Shown piece after piece: positions 23,382 to 31,944 of a DNA stretch of 36,377 bases. The translations under genes and the position numbers were made by a program. This DNA comes from Parabacteroides distasonis (GTDB lineage Bacteria; Bacteroidota; Bacteroidia; Bacteroidales; Tannerellaceae). The stretch lies in contig NZ_SRYM01000044.1 in the NCBI RefSeq assembly GCF_004793765.1, positions 1-36,377 of the forward strand. Reading direction: 5' to 3'. Under the pieces are notes generated by a model that ran no database searches, was not told the DNA's origin, and was given only the letters and a program-made list of their open reading frames with translations. Numbering within the stretch: position 1 is the first letter of the stretch; each line of letters opens with the position of its first letter.

Positions 23382-25088
23382 ATGGCTAATTATTATACAG
23401 ACATACCGGAACTCAAGTATCACTTGAACAATCCGATGATGGAACGTATTTGCGAGCTGAAGGAACGCGAGTACAGAGACAAGGAAGAGTTCGACTACGC
23501 GCCGCAAGATTATGCCGACGCAATAGACTCGTACGATAAGGTGCTGGAGATTACCGGAGAGATCACCGGAGAGATTATCGCCCCTAACGCGGAAGGCGTA
23601 GATGCCGAAGGTCCTCACTGCGCGAATGGCCGTGTGGAATATGCTTCCGGCACGAAGCAGAACCTCGACGCGATGGTAAAAGCCGGCTTAAACGGTATGA
23701 CGATGCCTCGCCGTTTCGGTGGCTTGAACTTCCCAATCACGCCGTACACCATGTGTGCGGAGATCGTAGCGGCGGCTGACGCAGGCTTCGGTAATATCTG
23801 GTCATTACAGGATTGTATCGAAACCTTATATGAGTTCGGCAACGAGGATCAGCACAGCCGTTTCATCCCACGTATCTGCGCTGGAGAAACCATGTCTATG
23901 GACCTGACCGAGCCGGACGCCGGCTCCGACCTGCAATCCGTGATGCTAAAGGCTACCTTCGATGAGAAAGAGAATTGCTGGCGATTGAACGGTGTAAAAC
24001 GATTCATCACGAATGGCGACGCGGATCTTCACCTCGTATTGGCCCGTTCCGAGGAAGGTACCAAGGATGGACGTGGTTTGTCCATGTTCATCTACGACAA
24101 ACGGGAAGGTGGCGTAAACGTACGCCGTATCGAGAATAAATTGGGAATCCACGGCTCTCCTACTTGCGAGTTAGTTTACAAGAACGCGAAAGCAGAGCTT
24201 TGTGGCGATCGCAAACTGGGCTTGATCAAATACGTGATGGCCTTGATGAACGGCGCACGCCTAGGTATCGCCGCACAATCGGTAGGTCTCAGCCAAGCCG
24301 CTTACAACGAAGGATTGGCCTACGCCAAAGACCGCAAGCAGTTCGGTAAGGCAATCATCGATTTCCCCGCTGTTTACGACATGCTCGCCATCATGAAAGC
24401 GAAGCTGGATGCCGGACGTGCGTTGTTATACCAAACCGCTCGTTACGTTGATATTTACAAGGCACTGGACGACATCGCCCGTGAGCGTAAACTGACTCCG
24501 GAAGAGCGTAAGGAACAGAAGCAATACGCCAAATTGGCGGATTCTTTCACTCCGTTGGCAAAAGGTATGAATTCCGAATACGCCAACCAGAATGCCTATG
24601 ATTGCATCCAAATACACGGAGGTTCCGGTTTTATGATGGAGTATGCTTGCCAACGTATCTACCGCGATGCCCGTATCACCTCCATCTATGAAGGTACGAC
24701 ACAATTGCAGACCGTAGCGGCCATACGTTACGTGACAAACGGGTCTTACCTGGCTACCATCCGTGAATTCGAGGCAATCCCTTGCTCTGCCGAGATGGAA
24801 CCGCTGAAGGCTCGTTTGGTAGAGATGGCTAATAAGTTCGAGGCTAGCATGGCGAAAGTAAAAGAGTCTCAAGATCAGGAATTACTCGATTTCGTGGCTC
24901 GCCGCTTGATGGAAATGGCCGCTGATATCATCATGGCTCATCTATTGATCCAAGACGCGACGAAAGCGCCGGAGCTGTTCGCTAAGTCTGCGGTCGTTTA
25001 CACCAATTACGTAGAGGCTGAGATTGAGAAACATCATGGTTATATCGGACGATTTAACACGGAAGAACTAATCTCATACAGGCAGTAA
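23382..25088 (+). CDS. Acyl-CoA dehydrogenase (long form with C-terminal extension)
   Basis: 568 aa, longer than the usual roughly 380 of short-chain dehydrogenases because of an N-terminal helix set (about 1-75) and a C-terminal helical extension (about 465-568). The core carries MSMDLTEPDAGSDLQSV (substrate/FAD segment), RLNGVKRFITNGDADLH, EDRKQF-like AKDRKQFGKAIIDFPAV and the predicted catalytic base E437 in SIYEGTTQLQ. It oxidises, or with bound ETF may reduce, an acyl/enoyl-CoA pair; the chain length cannot be read. Third gene of the etfBA operon, ended by a strong terminator. Confidence 0.92.
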   Translation: MANYYTDIPELKYHLNNPMMERICELKEREYRDKEEFDYAPQDYADAIDSYDKVLEITGEITGEIIAPNAEGVDAEGPHCANGRVEYASGTKQNLDAMVKAGLNGMTMPRRFGGLNFPITPYTMCAEIVAAADAGFGNIWSLQDCIETLYEFGNEDQHSRFIPRICAGETMSMDLTEPDAGSDLQSVMLKATFDEKENCWRLNGVKRFITNGDADLHLVLARSEEGTKDGRGLSMFIYDKREGGVNVRRIENKLGIHGSPTCELVYKNAKAELCGDRKLGLIKYVMALMNGARLGIAAQSVGLSQAAYNEGLAYAKDRKQFGKAIIDFPAVYDMLAIMKAKLDAGRALLYQTARYVDIYKALDDIARERKLTPEERKEQKQYAKLADSFTPLAKGMNSEYANQNAYDCIQIHGGSGFMMEYACQRIYRDARITSIYEGTTQLQTVAAIRYVTNGSYLATIREFEAIPCSAEMEPLKARLVEMANKFEASMAKVKESQDQELLDFVARRLMEMAADIIMAHLLIQDATKAPELFAKSAVVYTNYVEAEIEKHHGYIGRFNTEELISYRQ

Positions 25089-25115
25089 CAAACAACTATC
25101 ATTTTACATAACAAA

Positions 25116-25163
25116 AAGGCGAGACTTGATTATCAACCTGATAGAAGTCTCGCCTTCTTTTTT
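25116..25163 (+). terminator. Rho-independent terminator after the etf operon
   Basis: A perfect 12-bp stem AAGGCGAGACTT/AAGTCTCGCCTT with a 17-nt loop is followed by CTTTTTTT. It is preceded by an A-run, so it may also act on the opposite strand for the MATE gene. Confidence 0.93.
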
Positions 25164-25170
25164 ATTACAA

Positions 25171-25262
25171 TGGGCATTATAAGCTTCTTATACTGGGCAT
25201 TATAAGAAGCTTACGATGGGCATTGTCAGTTGCTTATAATAGGCATTGTAATTTTCCTATAT
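25171..25262. repeat. Four tandem 23-bp repeats at the 3' end of the MATE gene
   Basis: Units at 25171-25193, 25194-25216, 25217-25239 and 25240-25262 all begin T(G/A)GGCATT(A/G)T and share the 23-bp period, with divergence in the second half. The MATE stop codon (25226-25228) lies in the third unit, so two units are coding and two are 3' untranslated. The first two units also contain AAGCTTCTTATA-type complementary halves that can pair. Confidence 0.85.
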
Positions 25263-26533
25263 CGCCAAAGTATCCATTGCATACTACCTCGCAAAGAGAG
25301 ATATCCAAGGAAAGCCATCCACAACGCATGATTTCCCATCGATCGATAAAACAGGTAATAAATAATAAAGAAAGTACCCGAGGCCACGAGCATCGAGTAA
25401 AGCATCTGGCGTGTAGCCGTGGCTCCAATAAAGATACCGTCCCAAAGGAAAGCGGAGAATCCGCATAAAGGGATCGCCAATACCCAATAGAAATAATCTC
25501 CGGAAGACTCAATGACCGAGGTATCGCTCGTCAACAGTCCCAGAAAATCCTTCCCCCCCAACGCATAAAGGATCGTGAAAGACAATGAGAGACCAATTCC
25601 CCACAGAAACAACAAACGAACGCATTTACGTAACCCCACATCGTTTTTAGCCCCAATAAACCGGCCGGCTAATGCCTCTCCCGCATAAGCGAAGCCATCC
25701 ATTATATAAGAGAACAAGGTAAACAACTGCATCAACAAGGTATTTACGGCCAATATCACATCCCCTTGTCTCGCACCTGTAGAAGTAAAGAAGGTAGTAA
25801 CAGCGACCAAGCACAAGGTCCGGAAAAATATATCACTATTGACCGAGAAGAAGCGACGCATCGCCTCCCCACCCCAAAGCCCGTCCCAATCGATATACGC
25901 TTTCAGACGCCCATAATATTTCAACCAAAGAGCAAACGCCATGAAGAGGCCCGCATATTGGGCGATCAGTGTTCCCTGCGCTACACCTTCCACCTTCATA
26001 CCCAGCACAAACACGAAACATAGGCTGGCCACGATATTCACGATATTCTGCGTGATAGCGATAAACATCGGAAAACGAGAATTCTGCATACCGATGAACC
26101 AACCGGCAAAGCCATATAATCCCAATACGGCCGGCGCTCCCCAAATACAGATATTAAAATAGAGAGAGGCCCATCGCTTCACCTCCTCCGTCGCGTCGAT
26201 CAAAACGAACGCACTCCTCAGTATCGGGTATTGAAGGATCCAAAGCCCGAGAGAGATCAAAAGCCCTACCCCGACAGCCCGCAGCAAGGTCCGGACGACC
26301 TCCGTCAAGTCCCGTTTCCCGTAGGCTTGGGCGGTCATCCCACTTGTCCCCATCCGGAGAAAGCCGAATATCCAATAGATCATGTTAAACAGCATACCGC
26401 CCACGGCGATCGCCCCAATGTACGACGCCGATCCCAAATGCCCTACGATCGCCACATCCACCAGCCCCAACAAAGGCACGGTTATATTGGAGACGATAGA
26501 AGGTATGGCCAGTTGAAGTATTTTCCGATTCAT
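25226..26533 (-). CDS. MATE-family efflux transporter
   Basis: 435 aa, about 12 membrane helices, close to family length. The N-terminus AIPSIVSNITVPLLGLVDVAIVGHLGS is the MATE signature region, and GTSGMTAQAYGKRD follows; the repeated half begins around residue 235. MATE proteins export cationic drugs or metabolites using Na+ or H+ gradients; this one looks DinF-like. It starts 14 bp after the histidine kinase stop on the same strand, so it is probably the third gene of a regulator-kinase-MATE operon. The last residues (MPIISN) are encoded in a tandem-repeat unit, so the C-terminus may differ between strains. Confidence 0.92.
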   Translation of the reverse strand: MNRKILQLAIPSIVSNITVPLLGLVDVAIVGHLGSASYIGAIAVGGMLFNMIYWIFGFLRMGTSGMTAQAYGKRDLTEVVRTLLRAVGVGLLISLGLWILQYPILRSAFVLIDATEEVKRWASLYFNICIWGAPAVLGLYGFAGWFIGMQNSRFPMFIAITQNIVNIVASLCFVFVLGMKVEGVAQGTLIAQYAGLFMAFALWLKYYGRLKAYIDWDGLWGGEAMRRFFSVNSDIFFRTLCLVAVTTFFTSTGARQGDVILAVNTLLMQLFTLFSYIMDGFAYAGEALAGRFIGAKNDVGLRKCVRLLFLWGIGLSLSFTILYALGGKDFLGLLTSDTSVIESSGDYFYWVLAIPLCGFSAFLWDGIFIGATATRQMLYSMLVASGTFFIIYYLFYRSMGNHALWMAFLGYLSLRGSMQWILWRYRKITMPIISN

Positions 26534-26547
26534 ATCCTATCCTAAAT

Positions 26548-27390
26548 TTATCCTACGCAAGAAATTATAAACGTCACTTGATAACCCGGCACAGAACGCT
26601 GCGCCAAACAAAGATCCCCGCCTTGCCGCACCATCATCTGCCGGGAAAGCGACAAGCCGATACCGGAACCCGTCCTTTTAGTCGTGAAGAAAGGAATAAA
26701 AATCTCCCGTTCGATAGCCGCCGGAATAGGCGCACCATTGTTGCTGACCCACAACCCCTTCTTCCAACGCACATCCACGGTTGTAGCCCCTGCCTCGCAA
26801 GCATTCCGGATCAGGTTAATCAGTACTTGCCGCAACATATTCTGATCCGTACACATCGTAACAGACAAAGGAATGGAAAGGTGCCACTCTAAATCGGGAT
26901 AAAGAGCCCGGATTCCTTCCATAAAATCAGTCAAATAGACCTCTCCGATAACAGGTTCTTGCAGTTCCGCCAGTTTCCGGTAGCTGTCCACGAACAGGGC
27001 AAGTCCCCGGCTGGTATCGTGAATGGCACGGATTCCCTCCTCGTAAACCGTTCCGGCAATCGCAGGATGCTCTAGATAGGCTTGGCTGATACTGGCGATA
27101 GGCGTAGTGGCATTCATGATCTCATGCGTAAGCACACGGGTCAGCCGTTGCCACGATTCCACCTCATTGCGGGCAAGCAACCGGCCGATGTCCCTGCCCG
27201 TCTCGTTAAGGGCCTCTTGCAACGCCCGCTCCCCGAAGAACAGGCCTTTCACAGGAAGACGAAACGTAAATTCTTGGTTACGAATCGCCTCACGCATCAG
27301 ATGCGCCCGGTCTCTCAACAATACCTGATGGCGGTAGAACCATCCGATAAAAAGAACGACAACGACTCCCAAAGTGCCTATCAACATCAT
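26548..27390 (-). CDS. Short membrane sensor histidine kinase
   Basis: 280 aa. A single N-terminal membrane helix (about 3-19) with almost no periplasmic part is followed by a linker, the phospho-acceptor H89 in RVLTHEIMNATTP, the N-box NLIRNACEAGA and G-boxes GSGIGLSLSRQ. FFTTKRTG is the F-box. With no extracytoplasmic domain the sensor probably detects a signal in the membrane or through a partner, possibly the divergent ABC permease. The ATG at 27390 overlaps the response-regulator stop by 4 nt, and the next codon is also ATG. It is shorter than usual for Bacteroidetes kinases beside such transporters. Confidence 0.9.
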   Translation of the reverse strand: MMLIGTLGVVVVLFIGWFYRHQVLLRDRAHLMREAIRNQEFTFRLPVKGLFFGERALQEALNETGRDIGRLLARNEVESWQRLTRVLTHEIMNATTPIASISQAYLEHPAIAGTVYEEGIRAIHDTSRGLALFVDSYRKLAELQEPVIGEVYLTDFMEGIRALYPDLEWHLSIPLSVTMCTDQNMLRQVLINLIRNACEAGATTVDVRWKKGLWVSNNGAPIPAAIEREIFIPFFTTKRTGSGIGLSLSRQMMVRQGGDLCLAQRSVPGYQVTFIISCVG

Positions 27391-27911
27391 AGCTTTTTTA
27401 TTTTAGCATACAACGTCTGCCGGGTAATTCCCAACAATTCGGCGGCCCGGCTGATATTGCCGTGGCAACGCTCCACTACCTTGCTCACATGTTCCGCCTC
27501 GACCTGTTCCAATGGAACCACTTTACGCCCGGCATCAATCGCATCTTTCAAGATGCGGATCAGCTCTTGATTATCCCACGGCTTGGCAACAAAGTCCGCC
27601 GCTCCCATCTTCAAACCACGCACCGCCAACTTGATATCAGCGTATGCCGTCACCAGTACCACCGGGATAGCCGGATGCTTCTTGTGGATCGCCCGAAGCC
27701 AAAGCAAGCCGTCTTGTCCGGAGTTTCCCCCTTGCGTGAAGTTCATGTCGAGCAAAATCCCGTCCACCACCTCTTGTGCCAATATCGTAAGAAGCATGTC
27801 GGGAGAAGCGAGTGTCAATACCCTGTCAAACTCACCGGCCAAGCAGATCTTGACCGCCGTAAGAATCGCCGGATTGTCATCTACCACCAATATTGTCCCG
27901 TAATTCGCCAT
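27387..27911 (-). CDS. Response regulator: receiver plus Fis-type HTH, no AAA+ domain
   Basis: 174 aa from ATG 27911; the open frame to 27989 runs through the operator array and is not protein-like. Receiver domain 6-125 with acidic pocket D11/D12, phospho-acceptor D55 in GILLDMNF, T88 and K110 (VAKPWDNQELI). The insertion TQGGNSGQDGLLWLRAIHK after D55 is characteristic of Bacteroidetes NtrC-type regulators. A Fis-type helix-turn-helix occupies 141-174 (HGNISRAAELLGITRQTLYAKIKKL region). The sigma-54 ATPase module that should lie between is completely absent, giving a RegA/PrrA-like layout. It probably binds the three dyads at 27972-28034 and controls both divergent operons, including itself. 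Confidence 0.92.
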   Translation of the reverse strand: MANYGTILVVDDNPAILTAVKICLAGEFDRVLTLASPDMLLTILAQEVVDGILLDMNFTQGGNSGQDGLLWLRAIHKKHPAIPVVLVTAYADIKLAVRGLKMGAADFVAKPWDNQELIRILKDAIDAGRKVVPLEQVEAEHVSKVVERCHGNISRAAELLGITRQTLYAKIKKL

Positions 27912-27971
27912 ATCCGATTCATTTGTTTTTCCTTTATCTCTTTTATCGGGGATAAAGGTACGGAAAAAGGC

Positions 27972-28034
27972 TGTATGAATATCATACAAGCGGGTGTATG
28001 AATATCATACAAGCGGGTGTATGATTTTCATACA
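27972..28034. promoter_or_regulatory. Three tandem dyad operators with 23-bp spacing
   Basis: TGTATGA-N3-TCATACA occurs at 27972-27988, 27995-28011 and 28018-28034. All six 7-bp arms are perfect; the centres are ATA, ATA and TTT. The first two are embedded in identical 23-bp units ending AAGCGGG. They lie between the divergent response-regulator and ABC operons, with the last dyad 27 bp upstream of the ABC promoter -33 element. This is the probable binding array of the neighbouring Fis-HTH regulator, arranged about two helical turns apart. Confidence 0.88.
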
Positions 28035-28061
28035 AACTACCGCAACCGGGCATCCAAGCCC

Positions 28062-28091
28062 TTGCCAGATGCCAACCACTCTATACCTTTG
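28062..28091 (+). promoter_or_regulatory. Promoter of the ABC permease operon
   Basis: TTG (28062-28064), a 19-nt spacer and TACCTTTG (28084-28091) match the Bacteroidetes housekeeping promoter exactly. The ATG follows 19 bp after the -7 box. No sigma-54 type GG-N10-GC element is needed or evident. Confidence 0.75.
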
Positions 28092-28110
28092 TATCAAAAA
28101 CAAGTAAAAT

Positions 28111-30453
28111 ATGAAATCGTACTTTACCTTTCTCGGCCGCAACAAACTCTACACAGCCATCCAGTTCTTCGGATTAGCTATCGCACTGGGAGTTGTCATC
28201 CTTCTGGCCTCGTATGCCGACACCGAATTTAATATCGGTAACAATCAATCGTACTCTCACCAATTGTATGCCGTCGGCTATGGAGATGAGATCGGTATGA
28301 CAACCGGGACTGCCCCAGAATTATTCCCTTCCATTCCGGAAATAAAAGAGTGGACACGCCTGATCCATATTGAAGCGGCCGACCTGATGGTAGACAACCA
28401 ATATTACCAAGTAAACGGCATCGCGGCAGATCCTAATTTTTTCCAGATGCTCAATTATACGCTCATTGGATGCGACCGCAACAAAGCACTGATCGGGACA
28501 GACGAGGTCATTCTCTCCGAGCCATTCGCCCACAAAGTATTCGGGAATGAAAATCCGATCGGCCGTACCGTGATGTACTTGAACCAGACACCGCTACGGG
28601 TCGTCGGGGTTCTCCCGGCTTTCAGTCCGACAGAGCTGTTGAAACCGATGGACATCTTGATTCCTTTCAAACTGGCAGAAAAAGATTATGCATGGATGGA
28701 CAATTTCGGCTCAACACAAATATTCATCACGCTGGAAGAAGGGGCAACTCCCGATGTCGTTGCCCGTAAACTACTCGATCAGTATAAAGACTATTGGGAA
28801 TACTGGCAAGAGGACAACAGTACGAACGGGCTCTTTTGGGGTTCTTCGGTGACACGCATGGACGAGATTTATTTTTCTCCCCTGAACCAGTATGGCCCTT
28901 TCCGCAATGGAACACGAAAACAAGTACAAGTCTTGTTCTCGTTAGTATTCGTGTTGCTCCTCTCGGCTATCTTCAATTACATCAACCTAACTGTATCGCA
29001 AACCAGCAAACGAGCCCATGAAATGGCAACCCGCCGGTTGATGGGTGACTCGGCGGGGCAAATCGTATTGCGCTACCTCGCAGAGTCAGCCATCTTCACA
29101 ACCGGTTGTTTCATCGGCGGTTGCTTAGTTGCCATCATCGCAAAACCCTATTTCGAGCACTTGCTCTCCACCCGGATCGCTTTGGTCTCTTCACCGGCGA
29201 TAGTAGCCTATTCGTTGTTGCTATGGGTAGGAATCGCTGGCATATCGGGATTGTTACCAGCCCTCGTCACCTACAAATACAGTCCGATAGATATCGTAAA
29301 AGGAAATTTCCGAATGCACAACAAGCAACTGTTCAGCCGTTTGTTCATCATCGTACAAAATGTCATCAGCACGGTACTCATCACCTTAGGACTCACCATG
29401 GCCTTCCAAATATACCACCTTGCCACCCTGCCGACCGGTTATAATACAGACCTGGTATTCATCAAGACATGGGACTTGGGACACACCTACGACAAGCAAG
29501 TCATCCTCCAGAAACGATTGCAGGCATTGCCCCAAGTGACAGAAGTAGCGTTAGCACGAAAACTGCCTTTCATCACCGGTCACGATGGTGTACAACAACC
29601 GGAAGAAGAGGGATACTCGTGGCTCCACCTTTCGGATATGGACAGTACCGCATTCCGGATGTTGGGCTTCAAAGTGGTAGAACGTTGGTCTGACCCACTG
29701 CCCGGCATGGTTTGGGTAACGGAAGAGACTTGCCGTCGTTACCAACTTTCATCCAACAGACCCCATTTTGGAAAAAAGGATGACAAGGGCGGCTACCAAT
29801 ATAACGTCTGCGGTGTCATCCGCGACTATCGTTCGCTAAGCGCATTAGCTACTCCCCTATCCGATTCGCATGGAGCCGTTATGATACTAGATCCACAAGG
29901 CTACATCATCCGTCAAATCGTCAAGATACAAGGCGATCGGGCAGAAGCCTTAGCCGCCATCCGCCATACTTGCCGGGAAGTGTCCAAAGAAGTGATCGGG
30001 ATACCGAAAGACTTGGAAGCCGATTATATCGACGATTATATGGACAAGGATTTAACCCATGAGAAGAACATGCTGATGCTTGTCCTTTGCTTCATGACCA
30101 TCTCCATTCTCATCTCTGCCTTGGGACTGCTGGCCATGTCGATAAGCTACACCGAACAGCAAAGCAAACGGATCGCCTTGTGCAAGGTGATGGGAGCCGA
30201 GACAAGTGGCGCGGTATGGGAACTTTCCAAACGATTCATGGCACTCTCGTTGCTTGCTGCCTGTTTCGCCCTGCCCATCAGCGTGAAAGCGGTTCAAATC
30301 AGTTTAGAGTCGTTCTATAACCGCATCGCCTTTCCGTGGTATCTCATAGCTGCGGCTGTTTTGGCAACCATAGCCATCGCTTTTGTGTCAATCATCGGGC
30401 AAACCTTGAAAGTCGCCCGCCGTAACCCCATCAAAAGTATCCGGACCGAATAA
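28111..30453 (+). CDS. ABC transporter permease, MacB/FtsX type
   Basis: 780 aa. One membrane helix at about 14-34 is followed by a MacB-type periplasmic domain (about 35-265), helices near 270-295, 325-345, 363-388 and 408-435, a second large periplasmic domain (about 440-655), and three helices in the last 130 residues. The two FtsX cores contain NYINLTVSQTSKRAHEMATR and SISYTEQQSKRIALCKVMGA. Such type VII permeases do not pass substrate through the membrane; they use ATP for mechanical work in the periplasm, for example efflux, lipoprotein release or antimicrobial-peptide sensing. No HlyD-like adaptor or TolC follows. It forms an operon with the ATPase 49 bp downstream, opposite the two-component genes. 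Confidence 0.9.
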   Translation: MKSYFTFLGRNKLYTAIQFFGLAIALGVVILLASYADTEFNIGNNQSYSHQLYAVGYGDEIGMTTGTAPELFPSIPEIKEWTRLIHIEAADLMVDNQYYQVNGIAADPNFFQMLNYTLIGCDRNKALIGTDEVILSEPFAHKVFGNENPIGRTVMYLNQTPLRVVGVLPAFSPTELLKPMDILIPFKLAEKDYAWMDNFGSTQIFITLEEGATPDVVARKLLDQYKDYWEYWQEDNSTNGLFWGSSVTRMDEIYFSPLNQYGPFRNGTRKQVQVLFSLVFVLLLSAIFNYINLTVSQTSKRAHEMATRRLMGDSAGQIVLRYLAESAIFTTGCFIGGCLVAIIAKPYFEHLLSTRIALVSSPAIVAYSLLLWVGIAGISGLLPALVTYKYSPIDIVKGNFRMHNKQLFSRLFIIVQNVISTVLITLGLTMAFQIYHLATLPTGYNTDLVFIKTWDLGHTYDKQVILQKRLQALPQVTEVALARKLPFITGHDGVQQPEEEGYSWLHLSDMDSTAFRMLGFKVVERWSDPLPGMVWVTEETCRRYQLSSNRPHFGKKDDKGGYQYNVCGVIRDYRSLSALATPLSDSHGAVMILDPQGYIIRQIVKIQGDRAEALAAIRHTCREVSKEVIGIPKDLEADYIDDYMDKDLTHEKNMLMLVLCFMTISILISALGLLAMSISYTEQQSKRIALCKVMGAETSGAVWELSKRFMALSLLAACFALPISVKAVQISLESFYNRIAFPWYLIAAAVLATIAIAFVSIIGQTLKVARRNPIKSIRTE

Positions 30454-30502
30454 AAGCAACATTCTATAATAGATATACATTCTCACAAAAACAAGACAAG
30501 TC

Positions 30503-31183
30503 ATGATTCAAATAAAGAACCTCAGCAAAAACTTCCGGACGGAAGAAGTAAAAACCATCGCACTCAATGGCATAAGCATGGAAGTGAAAAAGGGCGAGTT
30601 TATCGCCATCATGGGACCCAGCGGATGCGGCAAATCAACCCTGCTGCATATTCTCGGCCTGCTGGATAACCCGGACGAGGGCAGCTATCTATTAAACGGC
30701 GAAGAGGTGGGACACCTGAAGGAGAAAGACCGTACACGCTATCGCAAGGGACGCATTGGTTTCGTGTTCCAAAGCTTCAATCTCATTGACGAGCTTACGG
30801 TCGAGGAAAACATAGATCTCCAACTGAAATACCTCGGCGTCCCCAAGACAGAACGCAAGCGGCAGGTACTTGACATCCTCCGCAAAGTACGCCTCAGCCA
30901 ACGTGCCAAACATTACCCGCAGCAACTCTCCGGCGGCCAGCAGCAACGTGTCGCCATCGCTCGCACCGTCGTAGGTAAACCTATGCTGATATTGGCTGAC
31001 GAACCGACCGGTAACCTCGACTCTAAAAACAGTCTTGAAATTATGAAATTACTCAGTCAACTGAATGCCGAAGGGACTACGATCATCATGGTAACACACT
31101 CGCAACACGACGCGACCTACGCCGATCGTATCATCAATCTCTTCGATGGGCAAATCGTCGACGAGCTGGAAGGAAAACTTTAG
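30503..31183 (+). CDS. ABC transporter ATP-binding protein, LolD/MacB type
   Basis: 226 aa, a complete nucleotide-binding domain. Walker [11 protein letters not shown]-loop [10 protein letters not shown], signature [14 protein letters not shown], Walker [13 protein letters not shown] and the switch His in VTHSQHD. Closest in pattern to LolD/MacB-type ATPases that pair with FtsX-like permeases, which fits the upstream gene. It powers that permease from the cytosolic face. No own promoter is evident in the 49-bp gap, so it should be co-transcribed. Confidence 0.95.
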   Translation: MIQIKNLSKNFRTEEVKTIALNGISMEVKKGEFIAIMGPSGCGKSTLLHILGLLDNPDEGSYLLNGEEVGHLKEKDRTRYRKGRIGFVFQSFNLIDELTVEENIDLQLKYLGVPKTERKRQVLDILRKVRLSQRAKHYPQQLSGGQQQRVAIARTVVGKPMLILADEPTGNLDSKNSLEIMKLLSQLNAEGTTIIMVTHSQHDATYADRIINLFDGQIVDELEGKL

Positions 31184-31202
31184 CCTCTTCACAAAAAAAC
31201 GA

Positions 31203-31228
31203 AGGCCGCGGGATTCACATCCGACGGC
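31203..31228 (+). terminator. Weak hairpin after the ABC operon
   Basis: AGGCCG pairs with CGGCCT across a 14-nt segment that holds a short inner GG/CC pair. There is an A-run before it but no clear T-run, so termination on the plus strand is uncertain. Confidence 0.35.
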
Positions 31229-31280
31229 CTCCTACACTAACCCTTAACTTTAACCAATGAAAAACAATAATCTACTACAT

Positions 31281-31781
31281 TTATTTCAATGCAGCCAAAG
31301 CCGCATCATAATTCGGCTCGGTAGTAATCTCGGGAACAAGTTCCTCATAAACCACCTTACCAGCTCCATCGACTACTATCACGCCACGGGCTAATAACCC
31401 TTTCAGCGGACCGTCTACCAGAAGCATCCCGTACTTATCCTCAAAACATGAACACCGGAACATTGACAATGTAATCACCTTATCAATACCCTCCGTAGTA
31501 CAGAAACGTCCATGTGCAAAAGGTAAATCTTTAGAAACAGCTAATACTACCGTATCCGGATGCGAAGCGGCTTCTTTATTGAAGCGTCTTACCGAGGCCG
31601 CACATACACTTGTATCCAAGCTCGGGAAAACATTTATCACTACATTCTTTCCTTTCAAGTCGCTTAGCGACAATTCGGATAAATCACTTTTTACACCCTT
31701 AAAGTTCGGAGCCTCTGCCCCAACTTTCGGCAACTCGCCGTTCGTATGAATCTCGTTACCTTTTAATGTTACTTTTGCCAT
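31281..31781 (-). CDS. tpx: Thiol peroxidase
   Basis: 166 aa, normal Tpx length. It reduces peroxides using thioredoxin. The peroxidatic Cys60 is in FPSLDTSVCAASVRRF and the resolving Cys94 in GRFCTTEG. The C-terminal DGPLKGLLARGVIVVDGAGK and EITTEPNYDAALAALK are family typical. Odd feature: two further cysteines, C110 and C112 (FRCSCFEDKYG), where relatives I recall have no Cys. They might form an extra disulfide or a metal site. A thioredoxin gene lies 3 kb away (34793-35092). It has its own promoter and diverges from rmuC. Confidence 0.95.
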   Translation of the reverse strand: MAKVTLKGNEIHTNGELPKVGAEAPNFKGVKSDLSELSLSDLKGKNVVINVFPSLDTSVCAASVRRFNKEAASHPDTVVLAVSKDLPFAHGRFCTTEGIDKVITLSMFRCSCFEDKYGMLLVDGPLKGLLARGVIVVDGAGKVVYEELVPEITTEPNYDAALAALK

Positions 31782-31822
31782 CTTTGTTTGATATTAAATA
31801 ATCTCACTCTTAGTTGGCTGCA

Positions 31823-31855
31823 CAAATATAAGCAGCTTCTTGAAGATAGAACAAA
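31823..31855 (-). promoter_or_regulatory. tpx promoter
   Basis: On the minus strand TTTG (31852-31855), a 21-nt spacer and TATATTTG (31823-31830) match the Bacteroidetes consensus. The -7 box is 41 bp before the tpx ATG. Confidence 0.65.
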
Positions 31856-31918
31856 CGAAAATAAACTATGTTCCTCCGTTTAACTCTATTTAACTACTAT
31901 ACCAAAATATAGATTGGT

Positions 31919-31926
31919 TATCTTTG
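31919..31926 (+). promoter_or_regulatory. Candidate -7 element for rmuC-yfcC
   Basis: TATCTTTG is a perfect TAnnTTTG, 18 bp before the ATG at 31945. A -33 partner was not convincing. Confidence 0.45.
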
Positions 31927-31944
31927 ACGGCAAAATCAAACAGA

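Noticed and set aside
22360-25088. Electron-bifurcating Bcd-Etf complex
   Set aside because: The sequence shows no added ferredoxin domain and the bifurcation-specific residues cannot be aligned by eye; kept as a standard ETF and dehydrogenase operon.
27912-27989. 26-codon extension of the response regulator
   Set aside because: It reads through the operator array and precedes the receiver's natural first strand.
27972-28034. Short CRISPR-like array
   Set aside because: The 23-bp units are tandem with no variable spacers, and the dyads fit regulator sites; no cas gene is near.
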